From assembly GCA_021432635.1 (NCBI GenBank), contig MU270048.1:558001-622000 (forward strand): DNA of 64,000 nucleotides, in the 5' to 3' direction. Position 1 is the stretch's first letter, and each line of letters begins with the position of its first letter. The position numbers were made by a program, and so were the translations under genes. Under the pieces are notes generated by a model. The model did not search any database. It was given only the letters and a program-made list of their open reading frames with translations, and was not told the origin of the DNA. The stretch is from Thozetella sp. PMI_491 (taxonomy: Eukaryota > Ascomycota > Sordariomycetes > Chaetosphaeriales > Chaetosphaeriaceae). Shown here one piece after another: positions 45,478-55,523 of this stretch.

Positions 45478-47917
45478 GGTGGATTCCAGTCGAGACGGGT
45501 GTTTTCGATTCCCTTTTCCCTCGTCTTGTTGTCCGTTGATTTCTCGACTACCTGTTGGTGGTTTCCGGGCAGACAAAAGAGAGGGAACACCGTTAGGAGC
45601 ACCAGGAGGAGAGAGGGTGGGGGAAGCGAGGGGAAGTTCTTCCTGGTGCAGTAAGGCGGCGTTAAGGGACGTCAGGTCAGGTGGGATGACGATGAGAAAC
45701 AAGGCGGGGGATCTCCGGAGGGTGGTAGTGAGGGGCTGCGATAAGGCCGCCCGATAGCCCGATAACACCTCCGTGGCTCTCTCAGTCTCTCAGCCGCTCA
45801 CAGTCGTCTCCACTTTATTGAGGTACGCAGACCCATACAGGACCTCCCGCCTAAACACGCGTCAAGGAGCATTGGCAGGTGAATCGGTCATTCTGTCTGC
45901 CGTACAGCAACCATTCCACGGTCATTTTTACCCGTGACTGGGCTGTCAATGCATACGGCAGCCTAATCAATAGGCTCTCTACCCAACGCTACCGAGCCAG
46001 ATGCTACCAGGCAGTCTATCGTCAACGCCAACGGTTGCCAAATACCATGGCAAGAATATGGGAACGTTCGAGAGGAAGAAACCAAGGTTGTGCAATATCA
46101 CGAATGGGACGGGATTGAGACTCATTTGCGGTAGAGACAGCTTTTAGCTTTCCGGAAGACGCGGGTAAAACCTACGGCCGAAGGCGAAATGGCCTGGGCT
46201 GCTTTCCCGCTGGTAGGGACTTAGGCATGCGCATCTTCGGCCGAGGGCATGCGCCTCACGGTCAAAACAAGCCTGCACATCTGAGGTGGTCGTCGTTGCA
46301 CAGATATCCCCTTGCTCCCGAAAGAGCTTGAGCGAGAGACAGAAAGGGGTAAAGAGAGCAGAACTGGTGGCTTTTGGGCACTTGGCAATGTTGCCTTGAA
46401 GGAGCTTGCGGTGTGTTCAGGGGTTACTATTTGTTTTGGGCACGGAAACTGACTGTACGGAGTATGTACACACTCGGTGTACAAAGTCCATGCTGTGCAA
46501 TTGGCGAGTGCAACCGTAGGAGTTGATACTTACCTAGCAACTCAATTGGCGGTGACCCCCCCTTGAGGTGCATCATCAGGTGCAGGGGGAGTGGGTCACA
46601 AAAAGGAAAGAGTTCGAGCCGAGCGACCAGTGTTGCCTGTGCTGCCTCTGGAAGGACGACAATATAGGAGAAACTGGAAGCTTCGAAACAAAATCTCAAA
46701 AACAAGGCTGCAGGGCTTGTGCAAGGAGCCCACTTTCTATAATCGGCCTTCACGTCTCAGTCTTGGCACAGCCGTGCAGCAAACATGGCAATCGAGAGGC
46801 TGCAACGACGGAACACGGAACTGGAGCAGCGGTTTGTCTGATGTGCGCGCCAAGACCAGGGGCCTCAGACGAAGTGGAGCTGAGCCCCGCCTGCCACTGG
46901 CCGCCGTGGGTGCGGCACCTTTTACAGCCTGGCTTGTTCGGTTTCAGCTCCCTGCAACAACAAAAAAGCTTCCAATGTCCCACCCTGGATGCTGCAACGC
47001 TGGCCGTGGTTAAGCTTTCTCTGCACTGGCCATCCCCCCTGCCCGCCTCCTCCTCTCTCCGCCGAACAAGCTTAACATGTTACAATGGAGTTGCCGCTGC
47101 GCAGGCTTGGTCATAATGGTCGGACGAAATGATGAAAGAGGCCCACCGAGGAGGTCTGGAACCACGTCGCTCCGAGTCTCATGAGGCATTCGGTGCCACT
47201 CTCCCCCTCCAACCGCCCTGCTCGATGGCGCTGGGAGTCCCACCTCCCCCCCTCAATGTTTTCTCGCGGGAATAACGTTTCGGGGGTCCAAGGGTTTTTT
47301 TGCCCCAGTCCGTTCCGAGCGAGAATGCCGTATGGGGAAGAGACCCAGAACTCGAGGTCTAGACGCTGGTGGACCACTCACTCCATCCATCCCAACCAAG
47401 TGGTCGAGGAGGTTCGAGTCGGTTGAGCGAGACAGCCTTCGTAGCGTTGTCGTGAGGAAGGAGAGAGGGAAGAAAAGAGAGAAAGAAAGAGCTAACCGCC
47501 CGAGTAGCCTTGGGCTTGGCTAGCCAGGCTGTCTCAAGTCTCAGCTTTTCTTCTCGAGTGAGAGGGCAAGATTGGAAGGGTCAAGGGGGGGCCAAGCTGG
47601 GATGGCAGCTGGCCCGAAGATGCGATGAGCCGAGATGCTCACCCTTGGGATGGATGAAACTGCATGGCGCTCATCAATCACCACCTCCGCGGATCCGCCG
47701 TGATCCTCGCTCGCGGCTGGGACGTGACATACAAATAGAATTTCCCGCCCAGACTCCCCCTTCCTGTTCCTCTCTCTTTTCTTCTGTATCCCATTCGCTT
47801 TTTCGCCGCCTTTCACCTTCATTCCAGAGTATTTGCTGCTCGTCGCCGGCCGACATCATTCGCTCCTTTTCAAGCCATCAACCTTGAGTAGATCTCTTTT
47901 CCACACCAACCGCCAAG
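45478..47917. other. Divergent intergenic region; promoter of the small secreted peptide gene
   Basis: About 2.4 kb without a supportable gene. The interval holds the AMMECR1 leader on the left. A purine-rich stretch (GAGAG and GAAAGAAAG units) lies at about 47457-47493. A CT-rich stretch at about 47755-47830 precedes the small secreted gene and marks a strong fungal core promoter, as seen in highly expressed genes. Confidence 0.5.
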
Positions 47918-48201
47918 ATGCAGTTCACTGTTGCCGCCCTCTTCGCGCTCGTCGCTGTCACCTCTGCCTACTCGGTTGCGGAGCACAACGGTATGTGTTG
48001 TCGGCTCCCGGTGGTCTCGCCTCCCACCTGGGCACCACCCCCTTTTGCTAACTTCCGTCTCGTACAGAGTTCATCAAGCGTCAGGCCAACAACATCCAGA
48101 ACATGGACCCCAGCATACCCGCCATGACCAACGCCAAGGGCGACGTTGTCCCCTTCGACTCGGCCAACGTCTACCTCGACTCCGTCGCCAAGGGTATCTA
48201 A
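47918..48201 (+). CDS. Small secreted peptide precursor with Kex2-type site
   Basis: Two exons, 47918-47990 and 48068-48201, encode only 68 aa. Residues 1-17 are a clear signal peptide (basic-free, MQFTVAALFALVAVTSA). A dibasic KR at residues 28-29 (HNEFIKR) is a likely Kex2 cleavage site; cutting there would free a 39-residue peptide starting QANNIQNMDP and ending LDSVAKGI. There is no cysteine in the whole protein, so it is not a disulfide-rich effector or hydrophobin. The intron (77 nt, gtatgt..acag) splits codon 25 and restores the frame. Long CT-rich leader and a start context of CAAG before ATG suggest high expression. I do not recognise a named family. Possible roles are a secreted signal peptide, a wall-associated peptide, or a pro-peptide that helps folding; none can be chosen from sequence alone. 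Confidence 0.8.
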
Positions 48202-50858
48202 GCACCTCGGATCAACCGATAGGGGACGTCGCCCTCGTTCTACATCAGAGGGGTTCGCACTCTCGGGTGTAGAACAGGGCCTGGGGTTTATGCTTTAATT
48301 GGCGTTAAGCACCTGCTGCGTAATATGGACCACGGGAATGGGGCACTCGGCATATCAACTAGACTGCTGCAACGTACAGAGCCAAATTCCGCTCGTCAGA
48401 GTCCGTTTGCACTGTGGATAGGGACCAGGGATGATAGAGGATCAGTGCCAGCCTTCCATTTTTCACGGTTGCACCCTCTGAGCAGACATTACTTCTGAAT
48501 ATACCTTTGGCCCTTTTCTCGGTGCCACCCAACTCTAGAGGCTCTTTTCTGCGTCGTTGTGCTTGTGCTACCTAAGAGAACATGGATTTCAGCCGTTTCC
48601 GTCCATTTCGCACAGGAGGGTGGGTCGGACCACCCGACCTTGCTTCGCCCTTTTGCTTTGTCCTGTTGAATTTTGTACACCGAGACAACCCTGCAATTAG
48701 TCGAGGCGTGGGCTAGTGCTGTGGAAAGCTGCTGTGCCGATATTCTTGCCGTTTGACAAAGTGTCTCGCAATTCAATTCAATTCACATGTGGAATGCACT
48801 TAGATACTTGCCGAGAGGATCTTGGAGCGAGGCGCTACGGAGCAATGATACACTGGTCACGGCCTCGATGTCTTGCCTACGTGGGGAGGGTCTAGCACAG
48901 CCTCGCCTCGCTTGGAGCCAACTTCCCACATGGCCAGCCGAGACGGTGAGGGTGGTACCATGCATGCCCTTGACAAAAGCCCGGGTAGCTCATTTAGAGT
49001 GCACGGGAATCTCACCTTGGCATCGCGCTGGCACACGGCTCTGGGCTGCAGGCCGCAGCAGATCTCGATGCGTCTATTGAAGCTGAGCAGTAGACACCTG
49101 CTGTGCTCGCCTTGCAATTGCAGGACTTCACGGAGGCACGTGGGATATCCTGCTCGTGAGAGTAGTTCTTTGAGCCTTTGAATTGTACAGACAGGCGCGT
49201 CATGTTTCCTAAATCCGTAGCCATGCCAAATAATGGTAAGAAGCGAAAAGATATCCCACTGCAAAAGCTGGTATAGCAAGTGCGATGTATTTGTGCGATC
49301 GATGGTCCAGCGCCTTGGCATGCTTGAGCCCCGGTCCCGACTCTGTGGGTAGCCACAGAACCTACCTAGGGTAGGTTGACTGCTAATTACTAAGTTTAGA
49401 AGCCGGTTGGGGTTCTCTCGTTTAAGTCTTAATGAAGGTGGAGGCTCCACCATGGAGCCGCGGGCCTAAAGGTGAGTTTTGCATTGCTGCTCGTCTCCCA
49501 AGCGCCGAAAGTGGATGCGCGTTTCTTGGAAATGATGTCAGATTCTAGCGAGAAATTCTGAAAACACGACATCGTGATTCCTGCGAGATTTGCCCCCCCT
49601 GAGTCTGGAAGTAGACAAATTTCTGCTCGGCAATCTAGTATCTAACCAGCGACATACCTACAACTGGACCACCAGGTATTGCCGCAGCGTATGCCTCGGC
49701 TGTCGCGCTGGGGCTCCTTGTACGGCTCCGGGGCATGCCGAGTTAGGCCTGACTGTTAGGGCCTGAGCCTTGGGGCTGGGTGAGTTGCTAGCGCGAGGTA
49801 GCTACACCGTAGTAAAAATACAAACCAAAAAAAAAACCACCAAGAAGGAACCCAAAAGATCCAAAGAGGTACGGAGTACTGGAGGTGCAGGTGGTAAGTG
49901 CTCCACATTTTGCACAGGGGACCACACTACGCCTCAGCCGCACCGCCTCTTTGCTGCTTCTTCCGGCACAGAAAGCGCGAAAGCTGACCAACAAGCGGCT
50001 CTTAGCTTCTCAGCGGCGGATGTATGCCCTTGTTACCCCCTCGTTCCTTCCCTCTTCGCAGCCAAGCAGCCTTGAAGCCGGGCGCCCGGGTGGCGGAGAG
50101 TGCGTCAAAGGCGTCCGCGCTTGGTGCTAAAGCGAAGCTGCAGAGCGGGGACCGTCAGCCTCTCGCTCACTCTCCCCGCTCCACAAAGCCCACGAGCTTC
50201 TGGATCCCTCTTCCCCCTCCCGCGCCTGCAAAGGCCCACGCCCACCAATGAAAGCGGCGTGGCGGGCGGCGCCAGCACGCGCCGGCGCTCGCGGCAGCCC
50301 TCTCTCGCGCCCCAGCGCCCGCCCGGGGTGAGCAAGTGAGGATGCCTAAGCCGGGGCGGGCGACCCCCAGCTAGACTGATCGATGCCAATTTCCGCCGCT
50401 TACGGCTGATGGCCCAGCTGGGCAAGTTCGCGTGTAGCCTTTCGTGGCCCCCCGCCCTTCTTTTAAATACTCGCCGCTCCAGCGCCCGTAGCTGTCAGCC
50501 CTTTTGGAAGGTCTTCGATTTTGGATCCCCTTCCTGCAGCACCGACGCTTGCCTAGGACAGCAGCAGAAGCAGCAGCGGCAGCAGCAGCAGCAGCAGCTT
50601 GTCGACTACTCTCGACCCCGGCGAGAGAGCCTCTAGGAACGCAGGAGGCTTACCCCGCCGACCCCGACGTCAGCGTTCCCAACGAGGGCATTGAGCTCGG
50701 TATACGCTGCGTCTTCCGGGTCTCTTTGGTAGACGCGGCCAATCTGTGGGAGCCTGCAACTTTGTGGTGGTTTTGTTTCCTCGTTTCCTCCGTCGCCCGG
50801 AGGACACACGAGCCAAGTCGATCATCGTCAACCTGGTGGGCCCACAATACGAGCCAGG
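48202..50858. other. Gene-free region and long leader of the membrane protein gene
   Basis: No gene is supported for 2.6 kb. A perfect inverted repeat AACCTACC-TAG-GGTAGGTT is at about 49360-49378. The sequence is GC-rich from about 50050 to 50450. A TATA-like TTTAAATA at 50462-50469 and a CAG-rich repeat at 50559-50598 sit upstream of the next start codon at 50859. Confidence 0.5.
50559..50598 (+). repeat. CAG-rich trinucleotide repeat
   Basis: About 13 CAG-type triplets with AAG and CGG interruptions, 260 nt before the start codon of the membrane protein gene and so probably in its transcribed leader. It could be read as polyglutamine or polyalanine in short frames, but those frames do not join the gene. 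Confidence 0.75.
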
Positions 50859-52021
50859 ATGGCCACGGCACTCCAGGAAAATATGGCGCAGTTTGCGCGC
50901 GCGCGGTGGAGGTTGGCCGTCATGATCCCCTCCTGGGGTCTCCTAATGGCTATTCTGTTGGGATCCATGGGCATCTTCGCCTACCGCCTGGCCGAGACAT
51001 TAGAGCACTACAAGGAAAGGGATGACGGCGGGCAGGTGCCCATCATTGAGGTCGTGTAAGTGACACTGGTGAAACCGCGGCGTGGGCGCTTTCCCGAAAG
51101 AAGCTGACAGATGGTGACAGATGGGAGGCTACCAACATTGGCTTCTCGGTTGCTTCGCTCATCCTCACCATTGTGGAGATTTCGAAGTACGCGGCCGAGA
51201 CCCTGACGCCGTTTTTCCTGCTCAGCAGCAATGTCATCAAGATCACCTTGGCTGTGGCCGAGCTGGCCCTGGACATCATCGTCTACCAGATGCAGACGGA
51301 GCGCAACTATTCTATCGTCGGCCTGGCTCTCGACTGCGGTATTCTGTGAGTCCCCCCCCCCCCCCCCCCCCCGTTTTCCGGCGACCCTGGCTCGCACTTT
51401 TTGGCTGACACGAGGGGACTTAGTGCCACGGCCATTGGGACCTTCGTCTATGCGCTCCTCACGTTCCGCCGCTTGCTCAAATATGATGACTACGACGTGA
51501 CCGAGGACAACGCGCACTTTAATGCGAACCATATGGAGATGGGGAACACAATACAGATTTCAGGAGGTGGCAAGCGTCCCCGCTCCTACTCGAACGCTTC
51601 CGTCGTTGAGGGCAACCCCAGCACGTCATACGAGTCACAGACGACCGGCATCAAGCGGCAGCTCGACCAGGCCATGGGCGCCGAATTTGGCTGGGGCGCC
51701 CAGAAATCCCCAGACCTCGTCTCTGGGGAGGTACACCACGGCAAGGTGGTCCCGGGCAACAGCCGGCATCAAAGCTGGATCAGCGAGAGGGTCGGTGACA
51801 AATCTGGCCTTTCGCCCTACGACGACGACGACCTGGAGACGATCCGCATGAGCCACGACGTGCCCCGCCACGACAGTGTCCCGACCGTCATCGTCTCGGG
51901 CCACGCCGAGGATGAGGAGGACAGCAGAGCGCTTCTGGCGCCTGACGGAGACCACCACGATGGCGCGGCTGACTCGTCGGTTCCGGTGCCCCGGTATCAC
52001 GACCACCCGAGCAGCAGCTAG
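50859..52021 (+). CDS. Four-helix membrane protein with acidic cytosolic tail
   Basis: Three exons, 50859-51055, 51121-51345 and 51424-52021, give 339 aa. Four hydrophobic segments fall at about residues 18-42, 70-92, 96-116 and 124-150 (LAVMIPSWGLLMAILL; FSVASLILTIVEI; FFLLSSNVIKITLAVAELALDIIVY; GLALDCGILATAIGTFVYALL), a layout like small tetraspan or MARVEL-type proteins. The remaining 190 residues are hydrophilic, with YDDYDVTEDNAH, a Ser-rich stretch, a DDDDLETIRM acidic patch and a His-rich end (YHDHPSSS). The third helix is completed only by the splice of exon 2 to exon 3. Intron 2 carries a 21-nt C tract immediately after its donor. I recognise no named family. Probable role is membrane organisation or sensing, but this is inference from topology only. 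Confidence 0.82.
51352..51372 (+). repeat. Poly-C tract inside an intron, 21 nt
   Basis: C run starting six bases after the gtgagt donor of intron 2 (51346-51423) of the membrane protein gene. On the transcript it is sense poly-C. Length is probably variable. Confidence 0.85.
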
Positions 52022-52267
52022 CGGGCGTCATGAGTAATGAGAGTGTTGTATGATCCAACGAAATGGCGTCTTGGGAGAGGAGTTCGGGGTTCACGGAAAC
52101 TGGTCAAATTGGCTCTAGGGTGAACAGGCTGGGTGGCTTATTTTAGGTCCTATAGGTCCAATACCAAGTAAATATAACTCCTATCTATATCCACCGTGAC
52201 GTCCCCCCCAACACCGCGGAGAACGCCAGCACATGTTACTGTTCCGAACAGCCAGGCCACCTTTGTT

Positions 52268-53068
52268 TCAGCGCTTCTTCCATCTAAGTCTGCCAACCCA
52301 CTTCGCCCAGGCGATTATCTCGTCCTGCTCGAGCAGCAGGTCGACCGTGTAGTAGTGCCTGGCCAGGTCCTCGTGCTTGGCGAAGTGGTGCACGAAGCGA
52401 TGGCAGGCGCCACACAACCAGGCCACGTTCTGGAGCTCGTCCGGCCGGTGCCAGCCGCGCTTGACTACTTTGGCGTGTACGAAGCGGGGGATGAGGTGAT
52501 GGTATGACAGGTTGATCCAGTCCCGCCCACAGATCTCACATGCCGTCACCTTGCCGCGGGTCGAGGACGGGGGCGGCGGAGGCGTGCTGGCGGTCGTGAT
52601 GTACGCCGTAATTACCGGTGCTAGAAGCTCGTGGATGCCGAAAGTGGCCTCATCGATGACCCCGTACGCCTGGAGCGAGTCGGCCGCCGAGGGGTCGAGC
52701 GCGGGGAGGAGCGCGGCTATGTCCTGGCCGGTCAGAGGCAGTGGATAGCGCTCCTGGAGCGAGGCGCTCTCGGCCCAAATCCGGTGGTCGAGGGTCTGGA
52801 GATCGGCGGGGAGACAGGCGTACAGCTCGGACGCGATGTACTCGATAAAGTCGGAGAGCTCTTCGGCGTCCGTCTCTGGGGTGCTCGCCGCACGCGCTTC
52901 GGCAGCGGCTTTCTTCGCGGCGAGCTTGTCCTTGCGCCTGGGTCCTGCGCTCGTATCGGTAAGTCTCTCGATCAGGACGGCGGATAGGACGTCTCTGAAC
53001 TGTTCGTAGTTCAGCGACGTTTCGCCTTCTGATGTGCTTGTCATCTGTGGGCTCGGGCTCGACGGCAA
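52268..53068 (-). CDS. HNH endonuclease-domain protein
   Basis: Single-exon gene of 266 aa (258 aa if the ATG at 53044 is used). The C-terminal third holds the HNH motif: CEICGRDW, then YHHLIPRFVHAK with the first His pair, then NVAWLCGACHRFVHHFAKHEDL with the second CxxC, the N and the final His. The two CxxC pairs would bind a structural zinc, and the H-N-H residues a catalytic metal. The N-terminal half has a charged helix and the LSDFIEYIASELYACLP box, which looks like a fungal-specific fold around an isolated HNH domain. Such stand-alone HNH proteins are common in fungal genomes with unknown targets; no methylase or mobile-element partner is next to it. It could act on DNA or RNA in repair. 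Convergent with the membrane protein gene (246 bp) and divergent from the HAD gene (432 bp). Confidence 0.87.
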   Translation of the reverse strand: MPSSPSPQMTSTSEGETSLNYEQFRDVLSAVLIERLTDTSAGPRRKDKLAAKKAAAEARAASTPETDAEELSDFIEYIASELYACLPADLQTLDHRIWAESASLQERYPLPLTGQDIAALLPALDPSAADSLQAYGVIDEATFGIHELLAPVITAYITTASTPPPPPSSTRGKVTACEICGRDWINLSYHHLIPRFVHAKVVKRGWHRPDELQNVAWLCGACHRFVHHFAKHEDLARHYYTVDLLLEQDEIIAWAKWVGRLRWKKR

Positions 53069-53500
53069 CCGGGAGCGGGCTGGGGGTGCCTCCTAGGGTT
53101 CAAGCACTTAACCCTGAAAAGATGCTTAAATATTTCGATTGTATGCATGGACTCTAAGCATCTCCTTCCATGCTGTCGTGGTCGTTGGGATGCGTGCGGG
53201 GAGACCCCTTCTTGTACGTGATATCTCGGGTGGTGTAAGTGACGATCTCCCACGGCCCCAAGCTGCCCCAAGCTGCTCCAAACTGCCCCACAAAATTAGT
53301 GGCAGGACACCCACACACACCTTCAAACTTACAGGACAACCCCACACGCGCCCTGTCGGGGTCATGAACAATGAACGGCATATGCAGCAGTGACAGAGCT
53401 CGGCGAGCCGGATCGGTAGAAAACGTATAGAAAGCCTCACCTACCCCTCCGTGACTCGACCGGCCATATTTTCCCCCTGTCTCAATCCTCCCTGGCAGTC
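53069..53500. other. Divergent promoter region of HNH and HAD genes
   Basis: Shared upstream region of two diverging genes, 432 bp. It contains a GCCCCAAGCTGC-like repeat (CCAAGCTGCCCCAAGCTGCTCC at about 53259-53281) of four short copies. No gene is seen. Confidence 0.5.
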
Positions 53501-54306
53501 ATGGCGGCATCCAAGACGGTGATTGCATTCGACCTGTACGGGACGCTCCTGTCTACCGAATCAATTGCGGGGGAGCTGGCTAAGCGCTTCGGCGATGACA
53601 CATCCAAGACAGCCGCTGCACTGTGGCGCCGCTACCAGCTGGAATACAGCTGGCGCATCACGAGCATGGGTGAGCCGATACCTTACGCGAGGCTTTGCTT
53701 AGCCTCGCCGTTGTTGAGTTTCTAGAACCTTCGTTCCTCTCACACTTGGCAGGGCTTTACCGTCCCTGGAGCGACATCACCCGCGGCGCCCTGCTGCACA
53801 CGGCCGCCGAGCTGGGACTCACGCTCTCGGATGACGATGTCGGCCAGTTGATGAAGTCCTACGACGCCCTGAGGTCGTTCGCAGATGTCACGAAGGGATT
53901 GGAGACGGTCGCATCGACAGACGAGATCGACGCTTACGTCTTTTCCAACGGCACCGACGACATGGTGCAGGCGTCAATCGCCACGTCGCCGGACCTGAAG
54001 CCCCACGCCGGGACATTCAAGGGGCTGCTTACGATACACAGCCTCCAGGCGTTCAAGCCGGCGAGGAAGGTCTACGACGACCTCCTGCAGAAGGTCGACA
54101 AGGCCGGCCAAGCCTCGGATGTCTGGCTGGTTAGCTCCAACCCCTTTGATGTGGTCGGGGCCAGAGCGGCCGGTCTACACGCTGCATGGGTCGACCGGGC
54201 CGGGAAAGGGTGGCTGGATCGTCTGGGCGACGTGATAGGCGGTATCGAGCCGACCATCGTCGTCTCAGGCGTGGACGAAGCAGTCGCGCAGATCTTGAAG
54301 GCATAA
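53501..54306 (+). CDS. HAD-superfamily hydrolase, haloacid dehalogenase type II-like
   Basis: Two exons, 53501-53669 and 53753-54306, give 240 aa, the usual size of L-2-haloacid dehalogenase-type enzymes. Motif I is FDLYGTLL with Asp11 as nucleophile. The cap helices follow, with the conserved Arg in YRPWSDITRGAL just after the splice. Motif II is VFSNGT (SNG), motif III is the Lys of FKPARKVY, and motif IV is SSNPFDVVGARAAGLHAAWVDR with the acidic loop. This order is the class I HAD layout of the haloacid dehalogenase group. In fungi most relatives act on small halogenated or phosphorylated acids but few are characterised, so the substrate is open. No signal peptide is seen, so it is probably cytosolic. 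The intron (gtgagc..gcag, 83 nt) keeps the frame. Convergent with the DJ-1-like gene, 163 bp apart. Confidence 0.93.
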
Positions 54307-54469
54307 TGCACGCTTGGAGAACCAACTAGATTGGAGGGACCTTATCCATCCCCCTTTAGGCACGATGGATCTCTATCTGGGTTGTGCCGGCTAGGATATC
54401 TCTTTTTTTATTATATAAAAAAAAGCACGATTTTACCTTTGTATACAAAAAGAGAGCCGAGAAGGGGTA

Positions 54470-55523
54470 TCACTCCGTAGCCGCCGGAAGGCTCTTCACG
54501 AGCTCAACCATTTTCTGAGACAGTAGCTCCACATCGCCGGGGAACCTGCCACTGACATAGTTGTACTGGGGGTCTTCCACGACGAATCTAGAGGTCGGAA
54601 GTTAGATCGAGACGGCACGGAAGAGGAACAGGAGCTCTCTTTGAGCATTGGGTCGAATACTCACGGTGCGGGGCCCACACTGGTCTTGTACTGCGTCTTA
54701 TGATCGGCCAGCTCCTTGCGAATCTAGGTCCCGGTCAGCATCCCCTAGCCGTGCAGCGCCGGGGGTCGGTACTCACAAGATCCTCGACGTTTTCGCTGCC
54801 GTGTCCGTACGTCTTATAGTAGTCACCCAGGAAGGCGCGGGTAGTCCAGTAGATGCCGCTCTCGAACGGCCCCGGCAGCGCCGTCGTGACAAAGTCGTGG
54901 ATGAGGCTCTTGCCGTCTTCGCGCTTGGCTGACGCGAGCACAAGCGGGCCGTGGCACACAGCACCCAAGACCTTGCGACCGCCCTTCTTGGTCTGGGGCA
55001 CGTAGCTGGCTAGAAGCTTGTGCAACGGGGCCGATTCGATGACCTGTCGCACGGCCCTGTCGTGGCCACCGGGGAGCATAACCAGCTCGTAGTCGTCCAG
55101 CGTGAAGTCCGGCGCGGTCCAGGAACGTGGCTTCTGGCACTCTTCCGAGGCAACCATTGTCCGATACTGGTCGACGACCGACTTCTTGGCTCCCTGCGCG
55201 GGCAGTCAGTAGGTGCGTATGTGGGGTTGTCGAAGCCGAAGTTACGAAGGGGGGGGGGGGGTGAGGTAGGCGTACAAGGAGCTTGCCCGTGATGCCCTCT
55301 AGCATCTTCTTGTCGCAGGCAGGCGGGTTGCCCGTCTCGGTCGCAAAAGCGACGTCGAAGCCGGCATTTTTGAAGTGGGTATACGGGACGGCGGTTTCTA
55401 GAGTATGCCCAGGGCGTATTAATACAAGCTCTCCCCGGCCCAGTCTTGGCGGAAACACGGAAGCATACCAGTCGGCTCGTGCCCGTAATCGGAGAGCACG
55501 ATAATCACTTTTGGGTTCGCCAT
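54470..55523 (-). CDS. DJ-1/PfpI family protein, Hsp31-like
   Basis: Five exons on the minus strand: 55523-55469, 55397-55276, 55193-54777, 54723-54665 and 54587-54470, giving 256 aa. The family is class I amidotransferase-like; Hsp31-type members act as glyoxalase III or D-lactate dehydratase and protect against methylglyoxal and stress. The N-terminus is MANPKVIIVLSDYGHEPTE with the conserved Glu near the first joint. Then AVPYTHFKNAGFDVAFATETGNPPACD, the DYELVMLPGGHD strand, and the nucleophile elbow GAVCHGP with Cys139 and His140. The C-terminal part has YGHGSENVEDL, LADHKTQYKT and VVEDPQYNYVSGRFPGD, typical of the fungal Hsp31-like group. Catalytic Cys and His are present. The last exons are very small (59 and 118 nt). 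Intron 2 (55275-55194) carries a 13-nt poly-C run in sense orientation. No targeting signal is evident. Confidence 0.9.
55249..55261 (-). repeat. Poly-C tract inside an intron of the DJ-1-like gene, 13 nt
   Basis: G run on the plus strand, so C on the transcript, lying about 13 nt after the donor of intron 2 (55275). It is the second intron poly-C tract in this part of the window. Confidence 0.8.

Noticed and set aside
48857-49453. 198-codon open frame on the minus strand
   Set aside because: No domain, no protein-like composition and no splice context; start and flanks are unremarkable.
50504-51025. 173-codon open frame containing poly-Ala
   Set aside because: It reads the CAG repeat of the leader in another frame and overlaps the true membrane protein start.
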